DNA of 64,000 nucleotides from Xaviernesmea oryzae (GCF_900177415.1 NZ_FXAF01000001.1:64501-128500), one strand, 5' to 3'. Positions 8,671 through 18,573 are shown, counted from the first letter of the stretch. Translations and numbers: made by a program. Notes: generated from the letters alone by a model not told the origin.

Positions 8671-9776
8671 GCGCTTCTACCCATGAATTCGCCGAGCGCC
8701 TCGATGACGCCGCGATTGGCTTCCTCCGAACCGACCGTCATGCGCAGCGCGTTCGGGAAGCCATAGCCCTTCACGGCGCGCAGGATGTAACCGCGGCTCG
8801 TGAGAAAGGCATCCGCCTCCGGCGCGCGCTTGCCGTCCACATCCGGGAAGTGGATGAGGATGAAATTGGTGACCGACGGGGTGACCTTGAGGCCGATCGC
8901 CTGAAAGGCATGGGTGAGCTTGTCGAGCCAGAGCGTGTTGTGCTCGACCGCCTTTTCGACGAAGGCCTGATCGCGGATCGCGGCCGCGCCCGCGGCGATC
9001 GCCGGCGCATTCATGTTGAACGGGCCGCGCACGCGGTTCAACGCGTCGAGAATGCCGGCCGGACCGTACATCCAGCCGATGCGCAGCGCCGCAAGGCCGT
9101 AGACCTTCGAGAAGGTACGGGTCATCACGACATTGCGGTTCGAAGAGACGAGTTCGAGCCCGGCTTCGTAATCGTTCCTGCGGACATATTCCGCATAGGC
9201 CGCATCGAGCACGAGGATGACGTGCTTCGGCAGGCCGGCATGCAGGCGGCGGATATCCGCGACCGGCACGTAGGTGCCCGTCGGATTGCCCGGATTGGCG
9301 ATGAAGACCATCTTGGTCTTCTCCGTCACCGCGGCGAGGATCGCATCGACATCGACCGCGCAGTCCTTCTCCTTCACCTCGACCGGCGCGGCACCCGCCC
9401 CCATGATCTGGATCTTGTAGACGAGAAAACCGTGCTCGGTGATGATCGCCTCGTCGCCCTGGCCGAGATAGACGTGGCAGAGCAGGCCGAGCAATTCGTC
9501 CGAACCGTTGCCGCACATGATGTTCGCGACGTTGAGGCCGTGCACGGATGCGATCGCCTCGCGCAGCGCCAGCGCCTGACCGTCCGGATAGAGTTCAAGG
9601 TGCTCGGCGCCATGCCTGAAGGCTTCGATCGCCTTCGGGCTCGGCCCGAGCGGCGTTTCGTTGGAGGAGAGCTTGAAGACGCGAGCGACGCCCGGAGCAT
9701 GTTCCTTGCCGGGTACATAGGCGGCGATATCCAGGATGCCTGGACGCGGAACGGGCTCACTCGTGACGATGCTCAT
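8667..9776 (-). CDS. hisC: histidinol-phosphate / aromatic aminotransferase HisC
   Basis: PLP-dependent fold-type I aminotransferase of 369 residues. Motifs in order: [11 protein letters not shown] at about 38-48, GNGSDELL at 89-96, NPGNPTGT at 161-168, DAAYAEY at 191-197, and the PLP-binding K224 in [14 protein letters not shown]. HisC proteins act on histidinol phosphate and often on aromatic keto acids. Because this copy is translationally coupled to tyrC, a main role in tyrosine and phenylalanine transamination is likely (inference). Another hisC elsewhere in the genome would strengthen this view. Confidence 0.88.
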   Translation of the reverse strand: MSIVTSEPVPRPGILDIAAYVPGKEHAPGVARVFKLSSNETPLGPSPKAIEAFRHGAEHLELYPDGQALALREAIASVHGLNVANIMCGNGSDELLGLLCHVYLGQGDEAIITEHGFLVYKIQIMGAGAAPVEVKEKDCAVDVDAILAAVTEKTKMVFIANPGNPTGTYVPVADIRRLHAGLPKHVILVLDAAYAEYVRRNDYEAGLELVSSNRNVVMTRTFSKVYGLAALRIGWMYGPAGILDALNRVRGPFNMNAPAIAAGAAAIRDQAFVEKAVEHNTLWLDKLTHAFQAIGLKVTPSVTNFILIHFPDVDGKRAPEADAFLTSRGYILRAVKGYGFPNALRMTVGSEEANRGVIEALGEFMGRSA

Positions 9777-9909
9777 CGGATCAACCTTTGCGGAAATGCC
9801 GGACTGGCGGGTGATTTAAGTGGCATTAAAGCCGAAATCGGCCTTTGTCGAGTATGTGCTTTACCCGTTTGCCTCTCACCCTCGCCCCTCTCCTGCAAGC
9901 GGGGGATGG

Positions 9910-10653
9910 TTAGGGCCGCACCCGCGTGGTCGGCACGCCCTGCGGCGCCAGCACGGGCACGAAGACGCGGCGCGAGGCACGCGCCGCGACCGGCAGGCCC
10001 TGATAGAGGCGCTTCTGGGCTTCAAGCACGATGACGCCGGAAAAGACCGGCCAGAAGCGCCGGCCCAGGCGCTCGAAGACATGCCGCAGCTTCAGGACGG
10101 CGCGGATCTTGGAAGGCGGGAAGAACAGCGCTTCGGCGCTCGCACCCGGCGTGAAATTCGTCTCCCGCAGAAGCGAGGTGAGCTGGCCGCGCGAATAGGG
10201 CCGGCCGGAGCCGAAGGGCGTGTGCTCCATGCGCGCCCAGACGCCGCGCCGGTTCGGCACCACGATGACGAGCCGTCCGCCGGGCGCCAGCACGCGCCAG
10301 AGCTCCTTCAGCGTCTCGCGCGGGTTTTCCGCGAATTCCAGCGAATGCACCATCAGCACGCGGTCGATGGAACTGTCCGGCAGCGGCAGCTCCTCGTCGA
10401 AGACCAGGGCTGTCGAAGAGAGTTCGCCGACCGGCCAGTTCACCGCCCCCTGCCCCGCCGGCATGAAGGCGAAGGTGCGTTCCGTATCGGCACGGAAGCG
10501 GTCGAGATAAGGCACGACGTAACCGAGGCCCATCAGCCTCTCCTCCGGCAGCCGCGCCCAGAGCGAGGACAGCGCCATCGCGATCGACTGCTCGGCGAGA
10601 TGGCCGAGAGGCGAGTGATAGAATTCGCGGAGATCGACGATATCGGCGGACAT
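9910..10653 (-). CDS. class I SAM-dependent methyltransferase
   Basis: A 247-residue Methyltransf_11-type protein. The SAM site is degenerate at the first glycine motif ([13 protein letters not shown]), while the later motifs are clear: [19 protein letters not shown], then [19 protein letters not shown]. The C-terminus is rich in Arg and Val. Start [12 protein letters not shown] at 10653 gives 89 bases to the divergent gloB, enough for two promoters; a longer frame would overlap gloB. The divergent pairing with glyoxalase II is common in rhizobia. The methyl acceptor cannot be named from sequence. Confidence 0.75.
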   Translation of the reverse strand: MSADIVDLREFYHSPLGHLAEQSIAMALSSLWARLPEERLMGLGYVVPYLDRFRADTERTFAFMPAGQGAVNWPVGELSSTALVFDEELPLPDSSIDRVLMVHSLEFAENPRETLKELWRVLAPGGRLVIVVPNRRGVWARMEHTPFGSGRPYSRGQLTSLLRETNFTPGASAEALFFPPSKIRAVLKLRHVFERLGRRFWPVFSGVIVLEAQKRLYQGLPVAARASRRVFVPVLAPQGVPTTRVRP

Positions 10654-10742
10654 CTGAAAATTGCTGTCAGGCAGTGGTTGGACTTCGGGAACGCAGTCTC
10701 TACATTGTCCCGCAAAGCGATTTGAGCAATAGGGGCGATCGT

Positions 10743-11513
10743 ATGAAACCACTGGAACTCGAAGTTTTTTCATGCCGAAGCGATAATTACGGCGTCCTCG
10801 TGCACGATCCGGAGAGCGGGCTGACGGCTTCGATCGACGCGCCGGAGGAAAAGCCGATCGTCGAGGCCGCCGCCCGCCGCGGCTGGAAGATCACCCATAT
10901 CTTCACGACCCATCACCACACCGACCATGTGGAAGCCAACCTGGCGCTCAAGGAAAAATTCGGCCTGGACATCATCGGCCCGTTCAACGAGGCGGTGGCG
11001 ATCCCCGGCCTCGACAAGACCATGGCGGACGGAGACGAATTCCAGTTCGGCGAACACCTCGTGCGCGTCATCGAGACGCCCGGCCATACCGCCGGCCACA
11101 TCTGCTACCATTTCCCGGACGACAAGATCCTCTTTGCGGCCGACACGCTCTTCGCGCTCGGCTGCGGCCGCATCTTCGAACGCCCGGCTGCCGATATGTG
11201 GCATTCGCTGCAGAAGCTCGCCGTGCTTCCGGACGAGACGGCCGTCTATTTCGGCCACGAATACACGCTTTCCAACGCAAGGTTCGCGCTGAGCATCGAT
11301 CCGGACAACGAGCGGCTGCAGGCCCGCGCGAAGGAGATCGAAGAGGCCCGCGCCGCAGGTAGGTTCACCATTCCGACGACGATGGGCCTGGAGAAGGAAA
11401 CCAATCCCTTCCTGCGCGCCGCCGATCCCGCCATCCGCCGCAACCTGCTGATGGAAAGCAGGACGAACGAAGAGGTCTTCGCCGAGATCCGCAAGCGCAA
11501 GGACAATTTCTGA
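10743..11513 (+). CDS. gloB: hydroxyacylglutathione hydrolase (glyoxalase II)
   Basis: Hydrolyses S-lactoylglutathione to lactate and glutathione, the second step of methylglyoxal detoxification. The 256-residue protein has the metallo-beta-lactamase metal motif THHHTDH at 56-62, further metal ligands in ETPGHTAGH and [16 protein letters not shown], and the YFGHEYT motif, followed by the C-terminal glutathione-binding domain ending in KETNPFLR and [11 protein letters not shown]. The start is ATG 10743. Its stop codon touches the start of the cupin gene with no gap. Confidence 0.93.
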   Translation: MKPLELEVFSCRSDNYGVLVHDPESGLTASIDAPEEKPIVEAAARRGWKITHIFTTHHHTDHVEANLALKEKFGLDIIGPFNEAVAIPGLDKTMADGDEFQFGEHLVRVIETPGHTAGHICYHFPDDKILFAADTLFALGCGRIFERPAADMWHSLQKLAVLPDETAVYFGHEYTLSNARFALSIDPDNERLQARAKEIEEARAAGRFTIPTTMGLEKETNPFLRAADPAIRRNLLMESRTNEEVFAEIRKRKDNF

Positions 11514-11933
11514 ATGGAAGCCGAGGAAATCATCGAAGCGCTCCGCATGCAGCGCCACCCCGAAGGCGGCTGGTATGTCGAAACCTTCCGGGACGATCGC
11601 GACGGCGCGCGCGCCCACTCGACGGCGATCTATTACCTGCTGCAGGCAGGCGAGCGGTCGCATTGGCACCGGGTGCGCGATGCGGCGGAGGTCTGGCATT
11701 TTCATGCGGGCGACCCGCTGCTTCTCAAGATTTCCGACGGCAGGACGGTCGAAACCGTGACGCTCGGCATCGATCTGGCGAAGGGCGAGCGTCCGCAGGG
11801 CGTGGTGCCGGCGGATGCCTGGCAGGCCGCGGAGCCGCTCGGCCGCTTCACGCTGGTCGGATGCACGGTCGCGCCCGGCTTCGAGTTTGCGAGCTTCGAA
11901 ATGGCGCCGCCGGGATGGGAACCCTCGGCCTAG
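11514..11933 (+). CDS. DUF985-type cupin protein
   Basis: A 139-residue single-domain cupin of the DUF985 family. Typical marks are the opening RHPEGGWYVETFRD, the strand AIYYLLQAGERSHWHRV with likely metal-binding histidines, EVWHFHAGDPLLL, and the closing LVGCTVAPGFEFASFEMA. The family includes proteins placed among sugar-epimerase-like cupins, but most have no known substrate. The ATG follows directly on the gloB stop (TGAATG), so it is almost certainly translated from the same message. It converges on the YhhN gene with an 8-base gap. Confidence 0.85.
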   Translation: MEAEEIIEALRMQRHPEGGWYVETFRDDRDGARAHSTAIYYLLQAGERSHWHRVRDAAEVWHFHAGDPLLLKISDGRTVETVTLGIDLAKGERPQGVVPADAWQAAEPLGRFTLVGCTVAPGFEFASFEMAPPGWEPSA

Positions 11934-11941
11934 AGCGTTTC

Positions 11942-12595
11942 CTAGAAGCGCGGCAACCCGGCGAACGCCAGCGTGAAGATGAGCTGGGCGGCGTAATAGG
12001 TGCCCCAGACGAAGAATTTCAGCCGCTTCGTCACCGGAGAGCCGGGTTTCACGAGAAATTTCTGAACGGCAAGCGCCGCATCCGACATCACGAACAGCGC
12101 TGCGCCCGCCGATGGCGGGACGGGCCTGAGCATCAGCGCCGAAAGCGCCATGGCGATGATCGCGATCGCGTAGACCGCGATGGGGACGACGAGCTTGCCG
12201 GCGGGCCGCCAGAGCACCAGAAGCATCATCCCCAGCAGGACGACGAGGGCCCAGGCCACGGCGTAGCGCCAGGGGCTGCCGACGACCAGTCCCGGCTCGA
12301 CCGCCGGCCAGAACAGCCCCACATATGCAAGATGCGAGAAAAGGAATGCCGCAAGGCCCGCGATGAAAGCCGTCTCGCCCTCGAAAGCAAGGCAGGCGTC
12401 GCCAAGCGCTCCCAATGCCAGCGCCACGACGAGCAACAAGGGTGCACCGGCGAGGAAGGCGTAAACGACCAGCAACAGCACCGGCACGGTTTTCAGCACG
12501 GCGCGCGGATGGCTCGCCGGCCTCTCCAGCCAGCGGAAATGAAAGAGCGCGAGCGCAAGCGACGCGGCCAGCACGACGGACGAAAAGACGGCCAT
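11942..12595 (-). CDS. YhhN/TMEM86 family membrane protein (lysoplasmalogenase-like)
   Basis: A strongly hydrophobic protein of about 217 residues with seven to eight predicted helices. The conserved family acidic motifs are visible as LGDACLAFEG in the second helix region and VMSDAALAVQKFL near the C-terminus, followed by WGTYYAAQLIFTLAF. Eukaryotic TMEM86 and some bacterial YhhN proteins hydrolyse lysoplasmalogens, but whether this one does is unknown. The start could be ATG 12595 or TTG 12607; GGAGG lies 14 bases before the ATG and two bases before the TTG, and a second purine run abuts the ATG, so the start is not settled. Confidence 0.75.
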   Translation of the reverse strand: MAVFSSVVLAASLALALFHFRWLERPASHPRAVLKTVPVLLLVVYAFLAGAPLLLVVALALGALGDACLAFEGETAFIAGLAAFLFSHLAYVGLFWPAVEPGLVVGSPWRYAVAWALVVLLGMMLLVLWRPAGKLVVPIAVYAIAIIAMALSALMLRPVPPSAGAALFVMSDAALAVQKFLVKPGSPVTKRLKFFVWGTYYAAQLIFTLAFAGLPRF

Positions 12596-12630
12596 TTCTC
12601 CCCCCAACGCCTCCGGTTCCTCGGAGACGC

Positions 12631-13518
12631 CTATTCAGCAACAGCCTCGGCGATCGGCTTCTGCCGGAACATGTCGCGCGCCGCAAGCACCGCGCCGCCC
12701 GTGATCAGCAGGCAGGCAAGCAGGATGCGCCAGTCAGGCTCGGCAAAGCCGGTGACGACCAGGATCAGCGTCGACAGAAGCGGTGCGGCATAGCTTGCCG
12801 CCCCGATGATCTGGATATCGCCGTTCTTGACGCCATAGTCCCAGGCATAGAATGCGGCCCCGACCGGCAGAAGGCCAAGACCGGCGACCGCCGCCCACTC
12901 CCCCGCACCGGCCGGCCAGACGGTGGTTTCCAGCGCCAGATGGCAGACCAGCGACAAAGCCGAGGTCGCAAGGCAGAAGCCGGTCACCACGTCGGTCGAA
13001 ACCCGGTCGAAGCGCCGCGTCAGCAGCGAATAGCCCGACCAGGTGAAGGCGCAGAGAAAAGCCGCGCCGTAACCGAGCGTATAGGCGCCGTCGAAGGAGA
13101 GGCCGTTGCGCGAGACGATGGCGATCGTGCCGCAAAGGCCGGCGATCGCGCCGACCACGTGATACCAGCGCAACCTCTCGCCCGGCAGCAGCGCGGAGCC
13201 GACGACGATGAGGAGCGGCCAGAGATAGGCGATCAGGCCCGCCTCCACCGCCGGCGCGTTCCGGAGTGCCGTGAAATAGAGGAAATGATAGCCGAACAGC
13301 CCACCGATGCCGGTGATCCAGACTTTTGCCGGCTGCTTCAGGAATGCGATGCGCTGCGGCCTTGCGGCGAAGAGGAGAAGCCCCGGCAGGCTGCCGATCG
13401 CGAAGGTCACGGCGGAGAGCTGGAAGGGCGGCATCTTGCCCGAGGCGGCAGTCATCAGGGCAAGCAGCGACCACATCAGGATCGCCGTAAAGCCGATCAA
13501 CGTTCCCCGGACTTTCAC
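12631..13518 (-). CDS. DMT-superfamily (EamA) exporter
   Basis: A 295-residue polytopic inner-membrane protein with about ten helices formed by two EamA repeats (about 5-135 and 145-285). It contains FAIGSLPGLLLF, FLYFTALRNAPAVEAGLIAYLWPLL and the second-repeat equivalent AFYAWDYGVKNGDIQIIGAASYAAPLL. It resembles YddG-type aromatic amino acid exporters in length and in the AYLWPLLIV segment, but the substrate is not proven. It lies on the same strand between DUF3108 and YhhN genes with short gaps. Confidence 0.85.
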   Translation of the reverse strand: MKVRGTLIGFTAILMWSLLALMTAASGKMPPFQLSAVTFAIGSLPGLLLFAARPQRIAFLKQPAKVWITGIGGLFGYHFLYFTALRNAPAVEAGLIAYLWPLLIVVGSALLPGERLRWYHVVGAIAGLCGTIAIVSRNGLSFDGAYTLGYGAAFLCAFTWSGYSLLTRRFDRVSTDVVTGFCLATSALSLVCHLALETTVWPAGAGEWAAVAGLGLLPVGAAFYAWDYGVKNGDIQIIGAASYAAPLLSTLILVVTGFAEPDWRILLACLLITGGAVLAARDMFRQKPIAEAVAE

Positions 13519-13548
13519 TCGTGCCCCCTTGACGCCGACGGACCGGCG

Positions 13549-14322
13549 TCAGCCGCCATATTTGACGGCCTTCACATAAACCTCGCCCATCCGCGTCGGG
13601 ATGCGGGCGTAGACGGGAGCATATACATTCACCGATTGCGCCTTGGCAAACCAGATTTCCATCGGCGTCTTCTTGAGATACTCGATGTCGCTGCGGCCAC
13701 GCCTGAAACCGGATTTCGGCACGTAGAGGATCGAGCAGACGATCGCCTCTCCCTTGAAGCCGTCCGTCGAAAACGGCCGGGTGCCCTTGGGCGTCAGCAC
13801 GAGGTCCATGCGCGATTCGCCGTCGTAGATCGGCAGGCGGCTGGGGCAGACCTTCGCGTCGGCGGGAAAGATGAGGCCGCTCAGGGGATCGAGGACGGCA
13901 TGCAGATCCTTCTCCGTCACCGGAATCCACGTCTCCGGATTGCGCCTCGGCGCGGGCTTGATCGTCGTTTCGGTGACGTCGCCGTTGCGGTATTCGACAT
14001 CGTAGACCCGCGTGCGCCGGCCGTTGCTGTAGACGAGGTTGTAGCGATCGGCCTGCAGCTTGTCGGCCTGCATGCGCCCGATCACGTTCGTTTCCGCGGA
14101 TATCCGGCTGATGATGTTCACGATCCCCGAGGACCTGAACTTGCCGGTGATCTTGTAATCCCTGCTGTTGAATTCGCTGGCAAAAGAGGCCGTGGCGATC
14201 GGCAGGATGCCGAGCGAGATGTCGTATTCGCTGACATGCTTGATTTCCGCCGAGCCGAGCGGCACCGCCGTGAGCCCGAAGATAAGCATGAAGGCACTGA
14301 CGAAACGGCCGCGAAGGATCAT
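13549..14322 (-). CDS. exported DUF3108 protein
   Basis: A 257-residue protein with an N-terminal signal peptide (RGRFVSAFMLIFGLTAVPLG, cleavage near residue 25) followed by a beta-rich domain with IKHVSEYDISLGILPIATASF, the start pattern of DUF3108. The start at ATG 14322 is supported by AGGGCGGA just upstream and gives a clean signal sequence; a longer frame would add 36 residues with no signal. The family is periplasmic with unknown function. It is read away from rpmB, with a 263-base divergent region that holds the rpmB promoter. Confidence 0.8.
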   Translation of the reverse strand: MILRGRFVSAFMLIFGLTAVPLGSAEIKHVSEYDISLGILPIATASFASEFNSRDYKITGKFRSSGIVNIISRISAETNVIGRMQADKLQADRYNLVYSNGRRTRVYDVEYRNGDVTETTIKPAPRRNPETWIPVTEKDLHAVLDPLSGLIFPADAKVCPSRLPIYDGESRMDLVLTPKGTRPFSTDGFKGEAIVCSILYVPKSGFRRGRSDIEYLKKTPMEIWFAKAQSVNVYAPVYARIPTRMGEVYVKAVKYGG

Positions 14323-14466
14323 GTGTCCGCCCTGAACGATGACGACGCCGGATTCTTCCTGTTCGAGCGTCTTCCTGCCGACATATAGACCGGGCATAAT
14401 GGCAAGAAAATAGCGGTACAATCCCGGCACAGGCGGAATCTCTCCGGCTCCGGCCGAGGTTTTGGC

Positions 14467-14495
14467 TTGACGCGGCGGGTCTCACTGACTATAGA
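14467..14495 (+). promoter_or_regulatory. sigma-70 type promoter for rpmB
   Basis: TTGACG at 14467-14472 and TATAGA at 14490-14495 are separated by exactly 17 bases. The expected start of the message is near 14502, about 84 bases before the rpmB start codon. The match to the rhizobial housekeeping consensus is strong, and a ribosomal protein gene is a sensible target. Confidence 0.7.
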
Positions 14496-14585
14496 ACCGC
14501 AACTTTCCAATCAGGACCAGTTGGATCGGCGCGCTGGGCATTGTCCGGAAGTCCCATCCGATTGCAGAAGAACAAAGGTGTATCC

Positions 14586-14876
14586 ATGTCCCGTGTGTGC
14601 GAACTGACCGGCAAGGGCGTTCAGACCGGCAACAATGTAAGCCACGCCAACAACAAGACCCGCCGCCGGTTCCTGCCGAACCTCTGCCAGGTCACGTTGA
14701 TCTCCGACGCTCTCGGCCAGCGCTTCCGTCTGCGCGTTTCCGCGCATGCCCTGCGTTCCGTCGAGCATCGCGGTGGCCTCGATGCCTTCCTGCTGAAGTC
14801 CGACGAGAACGAGCTGTCGATGCGCGCCCGCCTGCTGCGCCGCCAGATCGTCAAGAAGACCGCCGAAGCCGCTTAA
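14586..14876 (+). CDS. rpmB: 50S ribosomal protein L28
   Basis: A 96-residue basic protein of the large ribosomal subunit. It opens with [20 protein letters not shown] and continues with [11 protein letters not shown], typical of L28 in Alphaproteobacteria, which are longer at the C-terminus than the E. coli form. The start at 14586 is fixed by the conserved [10 protein letters not shown] and AAAGG eight bases upstream. It is a single-gene unit with its own strong promoter; the queuosine precursor transporter gene follows after 120 bases. Confidence 0.96.
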   Translation: MSRVCELTGKGVQTGNNVSHANNKTRRRFLPNLCQVTLISDALGQRFRLRVSAHALRSVEHRGGLDAFLLKSDENELSMRARLLRRQIVKKTAEAA

Positions 14877-14970
14877 TCCGCTTCGCGCCACATCATCCGG
14901 CTTTGAGGAGGCTTGAACGGATAAAACTGGACAAGCCTTTTCTCTTGCCCTTATATTCACAGCACTCCAA

Positions 14971-15000
14971 CTGGTGGCATCACCCAGGATAAAAAAATGC
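14971..15000 (+). ncRNA. candidate preQ1-I riboswitch overlapping the start codon
   Basis: The RNA can form the H-type pseudoknot of the preQ1-I class. P1 pairs CUGG (14971-14974) with CCAG (14984-14987). Loop 1 runs from U14975 to A14982, and C14983 is in the position that pairs with the ligand. P2 pairs GCAU (14977-14980) with AUGC (14997-15000), across a nine-base A-rich linker (14988-14996), the same linker length as in the Thermoanaerobacter aptamer as I recall it. The P2 3' strand is the start codon itself, and the Shine-Dalgarno AGGA (14986-14989) overlaps P1. Ligand binding should therefore block translation directly. P1 is one pair shorter than usual, the main weakness. Confidence 0.72.
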
Positions 15001-15635
15001 AGATGACCCGCTTTACCCTCATTTATGCCCTGCTCATGGCGGCCGTCGTCGTCGCCTCGAACTTCCTGGTCCAGTTCCCGGTCGTCGGCACGTTCTGGGG
15101 CATTGCCCTCGGCGATCTTCTGACCTGGGGCGCCTTCATCTATCCCGTTGCCTTCCTGGTGACCGACCTTGCCAACCGGCAGTTCGGGCCTTCGGTCGCC
15201 CGCCGCGTCGTTCTCGCAGGCTTCGTCGTCGGCGTGACGCTGTCCTTCCTGGCTTCGGCGCCGCGCATCGCCATTGCCTCCGGTACGGCCTACCTGATCG
15301 GCCAGCTTCTCGACATTTCCGTCTTCAACCGGCTCCGCCGCCAGACCTGGTGGCGCGCGCCGCTCGCCGGCTCCCTGCTCGGTTCGGCGCTCGACACGCT
15401 GCTGTTTTTCTCGCTCGCCTTCGCCCCCGTCTTCGCCTTCATCGGGCCGAACGAGGATTTCGCGATCGCATCGGCTCCGATCCTCGGCGTCTTTGCGGCG
15501 GAAGCTCCGCGCTGGATTTCCTGGGCTCTCGGCGATCTCGTCGTCAAGATCCTGGTGGGCGTGGTCCTGCTGCTGCCCTATGGCGCGCTGATGAACGTGC
15601 TGAAACCGATGCCGCAGGTGGCGCCGGCTCGCTGA
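14997..15635 (+). CDS. yhhQ: queuosine precursor transporter (YhhQ / VUT family, DUF165)
   Basis: A 212-residue inner-membrane protein with about six helices. It carries the family segments SNFLVQFP, FLVTDLANRQFGPSVARRVV and AGSLLGSALDTLLFFSLAF. E. coli YhhQ imports preQ0/preQ1, the precursors of queuosine in tRNA. The start at ATG 14997 has AGGA seven bases upstream; a second in-frame ATG at 15003 is possible. The candidate preQ1-I riboswitch that includes this start codon gives independent support for the substrate. The gene ends 23 bases before the convergent phytase-like gene. Confidence 0.9.
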   Translation: MQMTRFTLIYALLMAAVVVASNFLVQFPVVGTFWGIALGDLLTWGAFIYPVAFLVTDLANRQFGPSVARRVVLAGFVVGVTLSFLASAPRIAIASGTAYLIGQLLDISVFNRLRRQTWWRAPLAGSLLGSALDTLLFFSLAFAPVFAFIGPNEDFAIASAPILGVFAAEAPRWISWALGDLVVKILVGVVLLLPYGALMNVLKPMPQVAPAR

Positions 15636-15649
15636 GCATCACTATCACT

Positions 15650-15674
15650 CCGGCTGAATTATCGGTTCAGCCGG
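15650..15674. terminator. hairpin shared by two convergent genes
   Basis: CCGGCTGAA (15650-15658) pairs perfectly with TTCAGCCGG (15666-15674) around a seven-base loop. The loop holds the stop codon of the minus-strand phytase-like gene, and the right arm lies in its last codons. It lies 15 bases after the transporter stop. There is no long T run on either side, so it may act as a weak bidirectional end or as a 3' stabiliser. Confidence 0.45.
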
Positions 15675-16663
15675 AATTCCAGCATGACGTTGCGCTGCAG
15701 GATATTGCCGTTGTCGTCCGACACCACGATCAGATGCGGCTTGCCGTCGGGCCTGACGACGACGTCGAGCCCTTCCATATTGTCGATCGCGTAACCCATG
15801 TCGGCGTCGAGAAGGATTTCTCCGTCCACTGTGACGCCGGGGCGGATGCTTTCGCCCTTGATCCGGCGGATGCGCATGCCGAGCCCGCCCATGAAGCTGA
15901 AGCGGCGTTCCAGCAGCAGGAGATCGCCATCGGGCAGGAAAGCGCCGTCCGTCGCATCGTAGGGATCATGGCGTACGACGGAAAACTGTCCCCGGAGCGG
16001 CCCTTCCAGGATTGCCGCCAGCAGATTTCCGTCATCGTCCAGGCTGTGTTCCGTCACGACCACCAGCGATCCCTTGAGCGGGCCGGATTTCGGCGCGGCA
16101 GCCACCGTCTCCATACCTGCATTCCTGCGGAATTCGTGGCGCGGGATGAGCAGATCGATGGTCTTCAACGGCGCGGACGTCTCGAAGCCCGGATCGGGAT
16201 AGACCTCGACGCGGTGCAGCTGTTCGAAGCTGACGATCGCCTGGCCGTCGCGCAGCGCCAGTCCTTCCGCATCCGTATTGTATTTCGAACCGGGGCGCCC
16301 GCCCCGGAACAGGATCGGGTTGATCGAGATATCGGCAAGACCCGAAAGGCGCCCGTCCGCATCCCGCTCGATCCGGCCGGTCAGCCAGTTGCCGGTATCG
16401 AGTACGGAAACGAACTTCCGCCCGTCGGCGCGGAAGCGTATGGCCGAGAGCGATTGCAGCCGGCTGTCGGATGAGGAGAACTCGATACCGCCGAGGAACT
16501 CGAGGGAGCCGAACCGCGTCTCCGCCGATCCCCGCTTGAACTCCGTGATGGCCCGCGCCCTGACCGGTATGGTCTCCATGGCGGGCGCCACGGGAAAGGC
16601 GACCGCACCGAAGAGAACGGCGCACAGCGCGAAGCGGAAAAGCTTCAAGGACGCGGGTTTCAA
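15659..16663 (-). CDS. exported esterase-like protein of the phytase-like family
   Basis: A 334-residue protein with a signal peptide ([21 protein letters not shown]) and a beta-propeller-type domain called esterase-like activity of phytase. Segments that fit are [65 protein letters not shown] and [15 protein letters not shown]. The start is TTG at 16663, which overlaps the cobT stop as TTGA; no closer ATG keeps the signal peptide. Substrate is unknown. It ends the J-domain-cobS-cobT run and is probably translationally coupled to cobT, though no role in cobalamin synthesis is evident. Confidence 0.75.
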   Translation of the reverse strand: MKPASLKLFRFALCAVLFGAVAFPVAPAMETIPVRARAITEFKRGSAETRFGSLEFLGGIEFSSSDSRLQSLSAIRFRADGRKFVSVLDTGNWLTGRIERDADGRLSGLADISINPILFRGGRPGSKYNTDAEGLALRDGQAIVSFEQLHRVEVYPDPGFETSAPLKTIDLLIPRHEFRRNAGMETVAAAPKSGPLKGSLVVVTEHSLDDDGNLLAAILEGPLRGQFSVVRHDPYDATDGAFLPDGDLLLLERRFSFMGGLGMRIRRIKGESIRPGVTVDGEILLDADMGYAIDNMEGLDVVVRPDGKPHLIVVSDDNGNILQRNVMLEFRLNR

Positions 16664-18558
16664 CCGGCCCGCCGCAGGCGGCCCGCCGGCGCGCCGGCAT
16701 TTTCCTCGAAGAGAGCGGCAAGCTGTTCGGTCATGGCGCCGGCAAGTTCGTCCGCGTCGACGATCGTCACGGCCTTGCGGTAGTAGCGCGTCACGTCGTG
16801 GCCGATGCCGATAGCCAGAAGCTCGACCGGCGATCGCGTCTCGATCTGCTCGATCACCGCGCGCAGGTGCCGTTCGAGATAATTGCCCGGATTGACCGAC
16901 AGCGTCGAGTCGTCGACCGGCGCGCCGTCCGAGATCATCATCAGGATCTTGCGCTGCTCCGGCCGATGGATGAGACGCTGGTGCGCCCACATCAGCGCCT
17001 CGCCGTCGATGTTTTCCTTGAGCAGGCCCTCGCGCATCATCAGGCCGAGATTGCGGCGCGACCGGCGCCAGGGCGCATCGGCCGACTTGTAGACGATGTG
17101 GCGCAGGTCGTTCAGGCGTCCGGGCGTCGCGGGCTTGCCGCTCGCCAGCCATTTCTCGCGCGCCTGACCGCCCTTCCAGGCCTTGGTGGTGAAGCCCAGG
17201 ATTTCGACCTTCACGCCGCAGCGCTCCAGCGTGCGGGCGAGGATATCGGCGCAGGTGGCGGCGACCGTGATCGGCCGGCCGCGCATCGAACCGGAATTAT
17301 CGATGACGAGAGATACGACCGTATCACGGAACTGCGTGTCGCGCTCCTTCTTGAAGGAGAGCGGCTGCATCGGGTCGATGATGAGGCGTACGAGGCGCGC
17401 CGGGTCGAGATAGCCCTCTTCCAGGTCGAAATCCCAGGAGCGGTTCTGCTGCGCCATGAGACGGCGCTGCAGGCGATTGGCGAGCCGGCCGACCGCGCCC
17501 TGGAGATGAGCGAGCTGCTTGTCGAGGAAAGCGCGCAGCCGGTCGAGCTCGGCCTCGTCGCAGAGCTCCTCGGCCATGACCTCTTCGTCGAATTCCTGCG
17601 TGAAGATCTTGTAATCGACCTTCTCATTGAAATCGTCGAAGGGGCTTTGGGGCCGGCGGGTTTCACCCGGCGTCTCGGAATGCTCGTCGCTGTCGTCCGA
17701 CATGTCGTCGTCGGACATTTCGGCGCCGTCCATCTCTCCTTCGTCGAGTTCTTCGTCGGAGGCTTCGCTCTGCTCGGCGGGGGCGGCGTCGGAACCCGCT
17801 TCCTCCTCGACCTCCTCGTTCTCGGTCTCTCCGCTGCGCGGCTGCTCTTCCTCGCTGGGGTTGTCCATCTCCTCCGGCTCGGTGTCCTCGTCAGCGAATT
17901 CCTCCGCCATCTGCATGGAGGTCAGCATGTGACGCACGAGCTTGGCGAAGGCCTGCTGGTCCTCGATCACGCCGCGGAGATTGTCGAGATCGCCGGCCGC
18001 CTTCTCCTCGATGAAGGGGCGCCAGAGATCGAGCACCTTGCCGGCGCTTTCCGGCGGCTTCTGGCCCGTCAGCTTCTCGCGCACCAGCATGGCGACGGCT
18101 TCGCCGACCGGCGCGTCTTCCTGCCGTTCGATACCGGAGAAATTCGCCTTGGAATATTTCTCCTCGTGCATCGAATTGAGGTTGGCGGCCATGCCGGCCA
18201 TGCGCAGCGCGCCGATCGATTCGACGCGTGCCTGCTCGACCGCATCGAAAACGACGCGCGCATCGGCGCCTTGCGGCGACATGGCGGCATGGACGTTCGT
18301 ATCGTGGCAGGCGAGCCGAAGCGCCATGGAATCGCCGAGACCGCGAGTCACCGCGAGCTCGTGCGCCGTCGGCCGCTTGGAGATTTCCGGCAGGCGGATG
18401 CGCTCGCCGGCAAGGCCCGGACGCTCGTTCGCGAACGTCACCTCGACTTCCGCGTCGCCGGCGATCGAGCGCACACAGCCGGTGATCGCCCGGCGCAGCG
18501 GCTCGGTATCGACCGGTCCGCCGGGTTTGGCTTTCGAATTGTCTCCGCGACCTGCCAT
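16660..18558 (-). CDS. cobT: cobaltochelatase subunit CobT
   Basis: With CobS and CobN it inserts cobalt into hydrogenobyrinic acid a,c-diamide in the aerobic cobalamin pathway. The 632-residue protein has an N-terminal CobT domain, a long acidic stretch from about residue 220 to 305 (runs of Glu, Asp and Ser), and a C-terminal von Willebrand factor A domain with the metal-ion site DNSGSM at 420-425. This layout matches the magnesium chelatase BchD-like subunit that pairs with an AAA+ motor. cobS lies 15 bases upstream on the same strand. No cobalamin riboswitch was found before this pair. Confidence 0.95.
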   Translation of the reverse strand: MAGRGDNSKAKPGGPVDTEPLRRAITGCVRSIAGDAEVEVTFANERPGLAGERIRLPEISKRPTAHELAVTRGLGDSMALRLACHDTNVHAAMSPQGADARVVFDAVEQARVESIGALRMAGMAANLNSMHEEKYSKANFSGIERQEDAPVGEAVAMLVREKLTGQKPPESAGKVLDLWRPFIEEKAAGDLDNLRGVIEDQQAFAKLVRHMLTSMQMAEEFADEDTEPEEMDNPSEEEQPRSGETENEEVEEEAGSDAAPAEQSEASDEELDEGEMDGAEMSDDDMSDDSDEHSETPGETRRPQSPFDDFNEKVDYKIFTQEFDEEVMAEELCDEAELDRLRAFLDKQLAHLQGAVGRLANRLQRRLMAQQNRSWDFDLEEGYLDPARLVRLIIDPMQPLSFKKERDTQFRDTVVSLVIDNSGSMRGRPITVAATCADILARTLERCGVKVEILGFTTKAWKGGQAREKWLASGKPATPGRLNDLRHIVYKSADAPWRRSRRNLGLMMREGLLKENIDGEALMWAHQRLIHRPEQRKILMMISDGAPVDDSTLSVNPGNYLERHLRAVIEQIETRSPVELLAIGIGHDVTRYYRKAVTIVDADELAGAMTEQLAALFEENAGAPAGRLRRAG

Positions 18559-18573
18559 GACCTCGTCCTTCGA

